Shown: one piece after another, positions 50,444 to 57,776 of the stretch
How positions within the stretch are numbered: position 1 is the stretch's first letter
Layout: each line of letters opens with the position of its first letter
Source: Mangrovactinospora gilvigrisea
GTDB taxonomy: Bacteria > Actinomycetota > Actinomycetes > Streptomycetales > Streptomycetaceae
Length of the DNA stretch: 57,776 nucleotides
NCBI RefSeq assembly: GCF_001879105.1
Contig: NZ_MLCF01000064.1
Span: forward strand, 1-57,776
Direction: 5' to 3'
The notes under the pieces: model-generated
Database searches by the model: none
What the model was told of the DNA's origin: nothing
What the model saw: only the letters and a program-made list of their open reading frames with translations
Position numbers and translations under genes: made by a program

Positions 50444-51982
50444 CTACTCGCGCTCCAGCGGCACCGCCGCCGGCGTGCTCGGCTCCGCCCCCGTCAGCAC
50501 CCGCCGCACCACCTTCGGCGCGAAGAGCGCGGACGGCCCGCCCGTCAGCGTCAGCACCTCCAGCACGGCCCGGCTGACCTCCTCGTCCCCGTTGCGGCGG
50601 CGCACCGCGGCCCGCACATAGCCCTGCAGCGCCCGGTCCACCAGCGGTGTCGCCCCGGCCGTCGCGCCCGGCAGCGACCGGTCCGCACCGGCGGCCACCC
50701 GCCACGCCAGGTCGGCCGCACCGGCCAGCGCCCGCTGCACCCGCGCCGTGGTCGGCACCCGGTGCAGCCCCGCCAGCGCATCGCGCAGCGCCACCGCCTG
50801 ACGGGCCGCCACCGCCATCCCCTGGCCGTAGATCGGGTCGAAACTCGCCAGCGCGTCGCCCAGCGCCAGGAACCCGGCCGGACGCCGCCCCTTGCGCTCG
50901 TAGCGGCGCCGCACATTGGACGTTCCGCGGAAGCCGCGCACCGGGCCGTCGATCTCCGCGCCGGTCAGCACCTCGCTGATCACCGCCTGCGGCATCCCGG
51001 CGGCGAACGCCCGGAAGCCCGCCTCGTCGGTGGGCGGCTCCTCGCCGCGCAGGCCCGTCAGGGTGACGATCCATCGGCCGCCCTCGATCGGCAGCAGCGC
51101 ACCGCCGCGCGGGTCGTCCGGCCCCATCACCAGGTAGACGCCCTGGTACGGCAGCCCGGCGGCGTCGCTGGCGCTGCGGCCCGGCCCGGCCTCGGCGTCG
51201 CTGTCCTTGGCGTCGCTGGCCTTGGCGTCCTCTGGCGTAGCGCCCTCCGGCGTGGCGTCCTTGGCGGCGCCGCGCGGGCGGAAGATCGCGGTGGCATAGC
51301 CGACGCCTGCGTCCACCAGCTCCTCGATCGGCGGTTCGGCGCCCAGGTCGGTGAGCCAGCGGAAGGCGTGCGAGTCGCGCCCGGAGGCGTCCACCACCAG
51401 GTCGGCGGCGATCTCGCGGCTCTCGCCGGACTCGCGCTCCCGCACCGTCACCCCGCGCACCCGGTCGGCGGTGCCGGTGAGCCCGACGGCCTCCGTCCCC
51501 TCCAGCACGGTGATCTGACGGCGGCTCGCGCCCAGCACCCGCTTGCGGACCTGGTCCTCGATGAGCGGGCGGCTGGCGCTCAGCACCTCGTGGGACGCCG
51601 GGAAGCGGCGCGTCCACGCGCCCTGCCACTGCACCACGTCCGCGGGCTGGCCGATGCGCACGGCGCCGCGCTCCACCAGCTCGTCCGTGATCCCCGGGAG
51701 CAGCGCGTCCAGCGGCCGGTGCGCACCCGCGATCAGCGCGTGGATGTGGTGCCCCTGCGGCACCCCCGCCCGCGGCACCGGCTCGTCCGGGTAGCGGTCG
51801 CGCTCGACCACGGTGACGGTGTCGGCGTAGACGGTGAGCACATGGGCGGCCAGCAGGCCGGCGATGCCCCCGCCGAGGACCACGGCATGCCGGGGCGGAC
51901 GGTCCGTCCGCACCGGCTCCCCGCCCGCCCGCCGCTGGATCTGCACGTCGACCATCCCGCGCCCGTCCCTTCGTCCCGCCAT
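50444..51982 (-). CDS. FAD-dependent oxidoreductase / monooxygenase-like
   Basis: 512 residues. The FAD-binding Rossmann motif is AVVLGGGIAGLLAAHVLTVYADTVTVVERDR near residue 33. A second region DLVVDASGRDS and the late GDALASFDPIYGQGMAVAARQA provide the aromatic-hydroxylase-type FAD contacts. Close types include geranylgeranyl reductase-like and halogenase-like flavoproteins; the substrate is unknown. Around residues 235-262 there is an insertion of Ala/Asp/Lys repeats (KDATPEGATPEDAKASDAKD) encoded by imperfect 15-bp units near 51196-51280. ATG 51982 has AGAGG upstream; ATG 51955 is possible. Confidence 0.85.
   Translation of the reverse strand: MAGRRDGRGMVDVQIQRRAGGEPVRTDRPPRHAVVLGGGIAGLLAAHVLTVYADTVTVVERDRYPDEPVPRAGVPQGHHIHALIAGAHRPLDALLPGITDELVERGAVRIGQPADVVQWQGAWTRRFPASHEVLSASRPLIEDQVRKRVLGASRRQITVLEGTEAVGLTGTADRVRGVTVRERESGESREIAADLVVDASGRDSHAFRWLTDLGAEPPIEELVDAGVGYATAIFRPRGAAKDATPEGATPEDAKASDAKDSDAEAGPGRSASDAAGLPYQGVYLVMGPDDPRGGALLPIEGGRWIVTLTGLRGEEPPTDEAGFRAFAAGMPQAVISEVLTGAEIDGPVRGFRGTSNVRRRYERKGRRPAGFLALGDALASFDPIYGQGMAVAARQAVALRDALAGLHRVPTTARVQRALAGAADLAWRVAAGADRSLPGATAGATPLVDRALQGYVRAAVRRRNGDEEVSRAVLEVLTLTGGPSALFAPKVVRRVLTGAEPSTPAAVPLERE
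51196..51280 (-). repeat. Imperfect 15-bp tandem repeats inside the FAD oxidoreductase gene
   Basis: Several variants of GGCGTC(GCT/CTC)... spaced by 15 bp encode the Ala-Thr/Ser-Asp-Glu/Lys insertion. Units are in frame, so copy number can vary without breaking the protein. Confidence 0.6.
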
Positions 51983-52051
51983 CAGGAAGCCTCTGCAACC
52001 CCGACATTACGGGACCGGTGAAGGGAACGTCGGCGCGGGTCGGGGGCCGCT

Positions 52052-52111
52052 CCAGCGGTCCGTGCGGCGGTCTGTGCGGCGGTCCGTCCAGCAGTCCGTC
52101 CAGCAGTCCGT
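52052..52111. repeat. Five tandem 12-bp units just after the GNAT gene
   Basis: Five copies of (C/G)C(A/G)GC(A/G)GTC(C/T)GT lie end to end at 52052-52111 and stop exactly at the GNAT stop codon. The last two copies are identical. Confidence 0.9.
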
Positions 52112-52888
52112 CTAGAGGTCCGGAAGTGACATGTACAGACGTCGGCCGGCGGGACGGAACCCGACGCGCTCGTAGACCCGGCGGGAGCCGTCCCCCGAGT
52201 ACTCCAGCCAGACGGACCGGGCCCGCCCCTCCGCGAACATCGCCGCGGCGAGCCCCGCCGTCACCGCCGCCGCGATCCCCCGGCCGCGGAATGCCGGACG
52301 GGTGCCGATGCCCGCGATCTCCGCCGTCCCCTCGGCGGGCGCCGAGCAGGAGCCCGCGCCCGCGCACCCCACCGCGTCGTCCGCCCGCACGAACCGGACG
52401 GCCCCGCCGCTGCGCTGAGCGCGCTTCAGCCGGGCGACGCCCTCGTCCGACGGCGGGAACTCGCCGTCGAAGGCCTCCGAGAGCGCGGCGTCGACGGCCC
52501 GGAAGTCGGCGTCCGCCTCGGGCACCTCGACGTCGATCCCGGCCGCGCCCGACGGCGGGGCCAGGCTCTCCGGGACGCAGAGCAGCACCTCGTGCTCCTC
52601 CTCGACGACGAATCCGGCCTTCCGCAGCGCCGCCTCCACCTCGGGCACGGCGAGCGGCGCGAACTCCAGCCGCGGCCGCAGCCCGCGGTCCCGGAACGCC
52701 TTCACCATCCCGGCGACGTCACCCGGATCGGGCTCGCTGCCCGGCAGCGGGGTGGCGTAGTTGACGAACGGATTGCTGGTCGCCGGGTCGACGCCCACGA
52801 CGAACCCGCCCACCTCGACCGGCTCCGGCCGCCGCCGCAGATTGGCGACGGCGAACCGCTGCACATCGGCGTCACTGTCCGCGCCCAT
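52112..52888 (-). CDS. GNAT-family N-acetyltransferase
   Basis: 258 residues. The acetyl-CoA-binding motif A is IAGIGTRPAFRGRGIAAAVTAGLAAAMFAEG near residue 190. It is followed by the terminal strand VWLEYSGDGSRRVYERVGFRPAG, typical of GNAT enzymes. The N-terminal half (VVGVDPATSNPFVNYATP) resembles a second, degenerate GNAT lobe. The substrate cannot be told. ATG 52888 is the chosen start. A block of 12-bp tandem repeats begins exactly at the stop codon. Confidence 0.9.
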   Translation of the reverse strand: MGADSDADVQRFAVANLRRRPEPVEVGGFVVGVDPATSNPFVNYATPLPGSEPDPGDVAGMVKAFRDRGLRPRLEFAPLAVPEVEAALRKAGFVVEEEHEVLLCVPESLAPPSGAAGIDVEVPEADADFRAVDAALSEAFDGEFPPSDEGVARLKRAQRSGGAVRFVRADDAVGCAGAGSCSAPAEGTAEIAGIGTRPAFRGRGIAAAVTAGLAAAMFAEGRARSVWLEYSGDGSRRVYERVGFRPAGRRLYMSLPDL

Positions 52889-53099
52889 GCCCGGCTCCCC
52901 CTCTGCTGTGTGTGGTGTTGCTCATGCTCACGACGGCCCTACCCAACCGCGAGGCGGGCCCGGACGCCAGCCCCCGGTGCGGAATGGAGTTATCCACAGG
53001 CCCGGTATGACTTATTCCAGGACCCATAATTGTGCTGCGGATTCAGAGATAATGGAGGCAATCCCACGGCACCGCAATTCTCCCCGAAAGGGGTGTCCC

Positions 53100-54329
53100 A
53101 TGGCCTTGTCCCTCTCAGCCGGACAACTCTGGAACCTCGCCGAGCAGCCCTTCGATCCCGCCCGGCTTCCGGAGCTGGCTGCGACCGCCGAGGCCCAGAC
53201 GCTTTCCGGGATCGACGCCGTCCCGCTGGCCGCGGCGCTCGCCCGGGCGATGTCCTGGATCCAGGCCCATCTGCACACCGCGCTGGCCGCGGCCGTCCAT
53301 CTGGAGGACGGCGAGGATCCACGAGAATCGGCCTCCCGGATCGAGGAAATCGCGATCCACCTCCACGAGGCGGCCACCACCACGGACGCCCGCTGCTCCG
53401 ACGCGACGGAACTCGTCCGCCGCCTCCCGCAAACGCTGAAGCAGCTGAAGCTCGGGGCCATTTCGCCCGCGCAGGCCCGCCTCATCGCGACACACACCCG
53501 GCCGCTCGGCAACGACGAGGCCGTCACCGCGGTGGACGCCAAAATGGCGGGCCGCGCCCCGGCCCAATCCCGTACAGCCACCGATCGCATGATCCGGCGT
53601 CAGATCGTCGCGGTGGATCCCGAGGGCGCGGAGGCCCGGCACCGGACGCGGAAGAAGGACCGCGACGTCTGGGTCTACGACCGCGAGGACGGCATGAGCC
53701 AGTTGGGCGCGTACCTGCCCGCCGAGCAGGCCACCCGGATCTACGCGGCGGTCGACGCGCGGGCCCGCCAGGCGGTGCCCGCCGGTGACGAGCGCACCCT
53801 GGCCCAGCGCCGCGCGGACGCCCTGCTGGAGCTGACCACGACGGGGAGCCGCGCGGTGGTCGCCACGGAGATCCGGGTGACGGTGCCGCTGGATGTCCTT
53901 GCAGGACGGACAGACGCGCCGGGCGAGCTCGACGGCCACGGCGCCATCACGCCGGGCCTGGCACGGGAGTTGGCGCACGCGCCGGAGGCGACATGGCGTC
54001 GGATCGTCACCGACCCGGTCACCGCGGAGGTGGTCTCGGTGGGCCGCACCCGCTATCGCCCGCCGGCGGCGATGGCCCGCCTCGTCCGCCTCAACGACCC
54101 CGAGTGCACCTTCGCCACCTGCTCCGTGCCCGCGGCGCGCTGCGAGCTGGACCACCTGCGGGAATGGTCGCGGGGCGGCGAGACGTCGGTCGCCAACCTG
54201 GGCCCGGCGTGCGCGGGCCACCACCATCTGCGGCACGAGGCGGGCTGGCGGGTCCGGAGGGAGGGGGACGGCCGGGTGGCGTGGACGTCGCCGTCCGGGC
54301 GGACCTATCGGAAGGCCCAAGCCGCCTGA
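53100..54329 (+). CDS. DUF222 / 13E12-type protein with C-terminal HNH nuclease domain
   Basis: 409 residues. The long N-terminal region (EEIAIHLHEAATTTDARCSD, then SPAQARLIATHTRPL) is the helical DUF222 domain of the 13E12 repeat family. The C-terminus is an HNH motif: CELDHLREWSRGGETSVANL followed by GPACAGHHHLRHEAGW, with the catalytic His and the zinc-site Cys residues present. The gene is intact. Such proteins are abundant in mycobacteria and related genera and are associated with mobile DNA, but are less usual here. ATG 53100 has AAAGGGG upstream. The upstream 150 bp are unusually AT-rich for this genome, which hints at acquisition. Confidence 0.88.
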   Translation: MALSLSAGQLWNLAEQPFDPARLPELAATAEAQTLSGIDAVPLAAALARAMSWIQAHLHTALAAAVHLEDGEDPRESASRIEEIAIHLHEAATTTDARCSDATELVRRLPQTLKQLKLGAISPAQARLIATHTRPLGNDEAVTAVDAKMAGRAPAQSRTATDRMIRRQIVAVDPEGAEARHRTRKKDRDVWVYDREDGMSQLGAYLPAEQATRIYAAVDARARQAVPAGDERTLAQRRADALLELTTTGSRAVVATEIRVTVPLDVLAGRTDAPGELDGHGAITPGLARELAHAPEATWRRIVTDPVTAEVVSVGRTRYRPPAAMARLVRLNDPECTFATCSVPAARCELDHLREWSRGGETSVANLGPACAGHHHLRHEAGWRVRREGDGRVAWTSPSGRTYRKAQAA

Positions 54330-54517
54330 TCTGTCCGGGATTTGGCGTCCGGGCATGGCCATGTCGATTTGTCGGGGAACGTGAATGCCGGGGTTAGGGG
54401 AGGTGAGTGCGGGGTATGGCGGTGGGCAAGGTCGCGGGAGGGGCCCTAGACCTGGCGGGCGTTCGAATCGTTGCTCTACGCTGACGTTCGGTCACCGCCG
54501 GGGATTGTGGGGTCGAG

Positions 54518-55141
54518 GTGAGTCACGTGGAGTCCGCACTGTGCAGGGGGCGCGCGGCCCGGTGGTCGAGCACGGCGATCTGCGCGGCGGCGCTGGCCCT
54601 GGGAACGACGGCCTGCGGCAGCCACCATGTGGACCAGCTGAGCGGGGGGAAGTCGTCGGACGCGCAGAAGGTGGCGCACGCGAGCGCGAGTCCAACTGAC
54701 ACGGACAGCCCGGCGGTTGCGAAGGCGAAGGTCGCTGCGCTGGCGGCGTACCGCGATTATTGGACGACTCGCAACGCGGCAATGGCCAGCGGCAACCCGA
54801 ACGACACCGCACCCGACAAATACACGATCGACAAGGCGATCGGCGAGCTGTACGGAACTCTCGTCCAGATGAAGCACATGGGGATGGTTTCCCGCGGAGG
54901 TCCCGTTCTCAACCCGACCGCCACCTCGGTAGCGCTCAACTCGCCGCCTTCGAAGCCGAGCATGGTCAGCATCCATGATTGCCTCGACTTCCGGAACTAC
55001 AAGGTCATATCGTCCGCTTCGGGGAAGCAGGTCAAGCCGAAGAAGCAGATCCTGCGATACCAGGCCGATGCCACCGTGCGAACCGTCGGAAGTGACTGGC
55101 GCGTTTCGACAATGACGTTCCACCAGGACCAGCCATGCTGA
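54518..55141 (+). CDS. Predicted lipoprotein of the Tad-like locus
   Basis: 207 residues. A signal sequence ends in a lipobox-like ALGTTAC with the Cys at about 33. A Ser/Thr/Asp-rich linker and a globular domain follow (AYRDYWTTRNAAMASG, then SIHDCLDFRNYKVIS) with a further Cys pair near the end. The domain has the look of a small NTF2-like fold, but I cannot confirm this. GTG 54518 was chosen. The stop overlaps the next gene by 7 nt, so they are co-translated. GC content is lower than the window average. Upstream, 54330-54517 shows no recognisable element. Confidence 0.7.
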   Translation: MSHVESALCRGRAARWSSTAICAAALALGTTACGSHHVDQLSGGKSSDAQKVAHASASPTDTDSPAVAKAKVAALAAYRDYWTTRNAAMASGNPNDTAPDKYTIDKAIGELYGTLVQMKHMGMVSRGGPVLNPTATSVALNSPPSKPSMVSIHDCLDFRNYKVISSASGKQVKPKKQILRYQADATVRTVGSDWRVSTMTFHQDQPC

Positions 55142-55989
55142 GGCAGGCATTAACGCTCGGAGCGATAGCCGCCCTGGCACTCGCATGGGCAATCGTCTCC
55201 GGCGGAACAGCCGTCGCCGACAGCGGGAAATGCGTCAGCACTCCGGTCGGCGTGGTGTGCACTGCCCAGCACAGCGGGAGCAAAGGATCGGGATCGGGGT
55301 CAGGGAGCTCCAGCAGTGGAAGCTCCGACCCCTGCAGCTACCGTGCCTACACGGCGAACGTGCCCGCTTCCGATCCGTCCCGCAAAGGGAACCCGGGCGG
55401 CCTGACCGTGCAGGGCTGCCCGAGCGGCACTGCTTTCCTCAACGGAGGCGGCGGCGGCACCGGGAACCTGCTTGCCCCTGCCGCCGCCGCGGCAGCCGCC
55501 GCGCCTACGCACGCTGAACTTGAGCAGGCCGCCAGATCGTCCCTCACGCTTCCGTCCCCATCCATCGAAACCGCCCCCGGAGCGGGCAAGTTGGCCCTCG
55601 TGGGCCTACCCGTCTGGGTATGGCTCGGTGATGGCGGCGCGTCGATCGGGGACCAGTCGACGTCCGCGGCCGTGAAGGGGGTCACAGTCACCGCACACGC
55701 CAGCGTCGCGTCCCTGACCTACGACATGGGGGACGGGACCACCATCACCTGCCACGGCGCGGGGACTCCGTACCAGGCCTCGTACGGGGACAAGCCCTCC
55801 CCCACCTGCGGGCACACCTACACCACCTCCTCCGCGAACCAGCCCGGCGGGGAGTACAGCATTCGGGCCACCGCAACGTGGACCGTCAACTGGAACAGCA
55901 CCAACGGGCTCGGCGGGCAGTTCACCGTCACCCCGGACGCCGCCGTCGCCCAACTGCGGGTGGGCGAGCTGCAGGTCGTCAACGAGTAA
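55135..55989 (+). CDS. Secreted protein with Gly/Ser linker and PKD-like domain, Tad-like locus
   Basis: 284 residues. The N-terminal signal peptide (LRQALTLGAIAALALAWAIVSGG) is followed by a cysteine-containing mature start (CVSTPVGVVC). A Ser/Gly-rich stretch and an Ala run precede a beta-rich C-terminal part with TVTAHASVASLTYDMGDGTT, GHTYTT and ATWTVNW, similar to PKD-type domains. It was likely exported with the neighbouring lipoprotein as a surface component of the secretion locus. ATG 55135 overlaps the lipoprotein gene. Function is not known. Confidence 0.75.
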   Translation: MLRQALTLGAIAALALAWAIVSGGTAVADSGKCVSTPVGVVCTAQHSGSKGSGSGSGSSSSGSSDPCSYRAYTANVPASDPSRKGNPGGLTVQGCPSGTAFLNGGGGGTGNLLAPAAAAAAAAPTHAELEQAARSSLTLPSPSIETAPGAGKLALVGLPVWVWLGDGGASIGDQSTSAAVKGVTVTAHASVASLTYDMGDGTTITCHGAGTPYQASYGDKPSPTCGHTYTTSSANQPGGEYSIRATATWTVNWNSTNGLGGQFTVTPDAAVAQLRVGELQVVNE

Positions 55990-56003
55990 GCGAGGCAGGG
56001 GAC

Positions 56004-56731
<728 letters not shown>

Positions 56732-56735
<4 letters not shown>

Positions 56736-57745
56736 TGCGGACGATGGCCACCGTCGCGCTCGCCGGCACACCGGGCTCCCCCGGCGTCACCACAGCCGCC
56801 CTGGCCCTCCTCCTCACCTGGCCGCTGACCGAGCACCGCCGGGTGCTCCTCGCCGAGTGCGACCCGGACGGCGGCGCCGTCCTGCCCGGTGCGCTGCAGG
56901 GCCGCGTCGAGGGCGCGTACGGGCTGCGCAACCTGGCCGTCGCCGACCGGCGCGGGCTGCTGGCGGCGAGCGTCTGGGAGCAGTTGATCGACCTGTCGCC
57001 GGACGAGTCCGGTACCCGGCTGCTGCTGCCCGGCGTCACGGACCCGGCGCAGACCCCGGGGCTCGCCTACACCTGGGACCCGCTGGCGCGGCTCTTCGGC
57101 GAGTGGCACACGGTGGGCGTCGACGTCCTCGTCGACCTGGGGCGCGGCGGGGCCTCCGGCGCCGCCGCGGCGCTGGTGCGCCGGGCGGACGCGGTGCTGA
57201 TGGTGGTGCGCGCCACGCTCCGCGGGATCGCCGCCGCGCAGCCGCGGCTGGAGGCGCTGCGCGCGGACCTGGAGGCGCACGGCACGGGCGCGGCCCACCT
57301 GGGCGCGGTCGTGGTGGGCGAGGGACCGTACGGGACGGCCGAGGTGGCGAAGGAGCTGGGCGGGGTGCCGGTGCTCGGCGCGCTGCCGTACGCGCCGGCG
57401 CATGCCCGGGTGCTGTCGGACGGGGCCGGGGAGAGCAGCGACCGCCGGTTCGTGCGGTCCGAGTTGATGCGCGCGGCGCGCAGCCTGGCGGACACGATGC
57501 GGACGCGGGCCGAGGAGCGCCGCCGGATGCTGGCGGCGCCCCGGGAGCGGGAGTTGGGGACGGGCACGGCACCCCAGCAGGCCCAGGCGGCTCCTCCCTC
57601 CCAACCCGTCCCGCCGCCCCAGACCGTCCCGCCGTCGGGCGTGCCCGCGTACTGGGGCGTGCCGCCCGTCCGTCCGCCGTCGCCGGGGGTGCCGGCGACC
57701 TTCGGGCCGGCCCCGGCGCCGGACAGCGCGCAAGGGGGGTGGTGA
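56732..57745 (+). CDS. ParA/MinD-like protein (TadZ/CpaE type) with degenerate P-loop
   Basis: 337 residues. The N-terminal ~250 residues have the ParA/MinD fold (VALAGTPGSPGVTTAALALLL, then RVLLAECDPDGG and DVLVDLGRG). The Walker A that is normally KGGVGKTT is GSPGVTT here, with both lysines missing, so ATP hydrolysis is doubtful. TadZ/CpaE proteins of this kind position the pilus machine at the cell pole. The last ~70 residues are a Pro/Ala/Gln-rich tail. GTG 56732 overlaps the SAF stop by 4 nt; ATG 56735 or 56744 are alternatives. A further gene starts just downstream. Confidence 0.85.
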
Positions 57746-57748
57746 GCC

Positions 57749-57776
57749 GTGGAAGGACGTCCCCTCAACGGGCAGC
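57749..57776 (+). CDS. Start of a truncated gene at the window edge, probable TadA/CpaF ATPase
   Basis: GTG at 57749 follows AGGGGGG by a suitable spacing and opens VEGRPLNGQ before the window ends. Nine codons cannot identify it. By gene order in Tad loci the next gene is expected to encode the secretion ATPase TadA/CpaF. Confidence 0.35.

Noticed and set aside
52106..52119. TCTAGA-containing sequence resembling a DasR site
   Set aside because: Only the central GTCTAGA fits; the flanks do not match. It is the tail of the 12-bp tandem repeats at a stop codon.
54443..54454. CCCTAGACC as a third DasR-like site before the Tad-like locus
   Set aside because: Only about 8 of 12 core positions match and the left half-site is missing.

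Overview
The window is 57.8 kb of very GC-rich DNA. GTG and TTG starts are common, and many genes are coupled through ATGA or GTGA overlaps. The gene content is typical of a streptomycete: futalosine-pathway menaquinone genes, a MurR/MurQ/MurP block, groEL2 with CIRCE elements, a CspA-type cold-shock gene, otsA/otsB, a nagK/nagA block, a CdgB-type diguanylate cyclase and a Tad-like pilus locus. I read it as a Streptomyces chromosome or a close relative in Streptomycetaceae. I found no tRNA, rRNA, CRISPR array, insertion sequence or integrase.

Layout. 0.1-4.9 kb: a DUF3027 protein, a DUF2771-like lipoprotein, mqnB and mqnD (menaquinone via futalosine), a long cold-shock protein, a small membrane protein and a HAD hydrolase. 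4.95-7.95 kb: an iron box followed by a three-gene siderophore importer (two FecCD permeases and an ATPase). 8-12.2 kb: a membrane protein, a large helicase-associated protein and a CGNR protein. 12.25-14.73 kb: a visibly lower-GC island on the minus strand with an AAA ATPase, an overlapping RloB nuclease-like gene and small ORFs; this resembles an AbiL-type phage-defence pair. 14.85-18.7 kb: an XPB-type helicase and a HelD-type RNA polymerase recycling ATPase. 18.8-23.5 kb: cutC with a DasR-like site, a hypothetical gene, then murR-murQ-murP for N-acetylmuramate. 23.7-29.3 kb: SDR, HAD, groEL2, csp, a CysO-like sulfur carrier and threonine synthase behind a SAM riboswitch. 29.6-32 kb: trehalose synthesis (otsA/otsB). 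32.2-39.8 kb: a solute-binding lipoprotein, DUF3263, a DeoR regulator, a SIS sugar isomerase/deaminase, a ROK kinase, NagA, a PfkB kinase and a class II aldolase. 40.2-43.8 kb: a two-gene ABC exporter behind a Crp-like palindrome. 43.9-52.9 kb: SAM hydrolase, carbohydrate-binding membrane protein, CdgB, flavin reductase, ArfB, MHYT protein, FAD oxidoreductase and GNAT. 53.1-57.8 kb: a DUF222/HNH protein and the start of a Tad-like secretion locus that runs off the right edge.

How the parts fit. Two blocks break down amino sugars (MurNAc at 20-23.5 kb; GlcNAc/GalNAc-type at 33.8-39.8 kb), and DasR-type operators lie near both. The second block encodes every step needed to turn an N-acetylhexosamine into triose phosphates by a tagatose-type route. 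Metabolite and stress control is readable in the DNA: an iron box, tandem CIRCE elements, a SAM riboswitch overlapping the thrC ribosome-binding site, DasR-like sites, a DeoR operator and a Crp-like site. The most system-like accessory element is the AAA+RloB island. A palindrome about 50 bp upstream of its first gene could be its operator.
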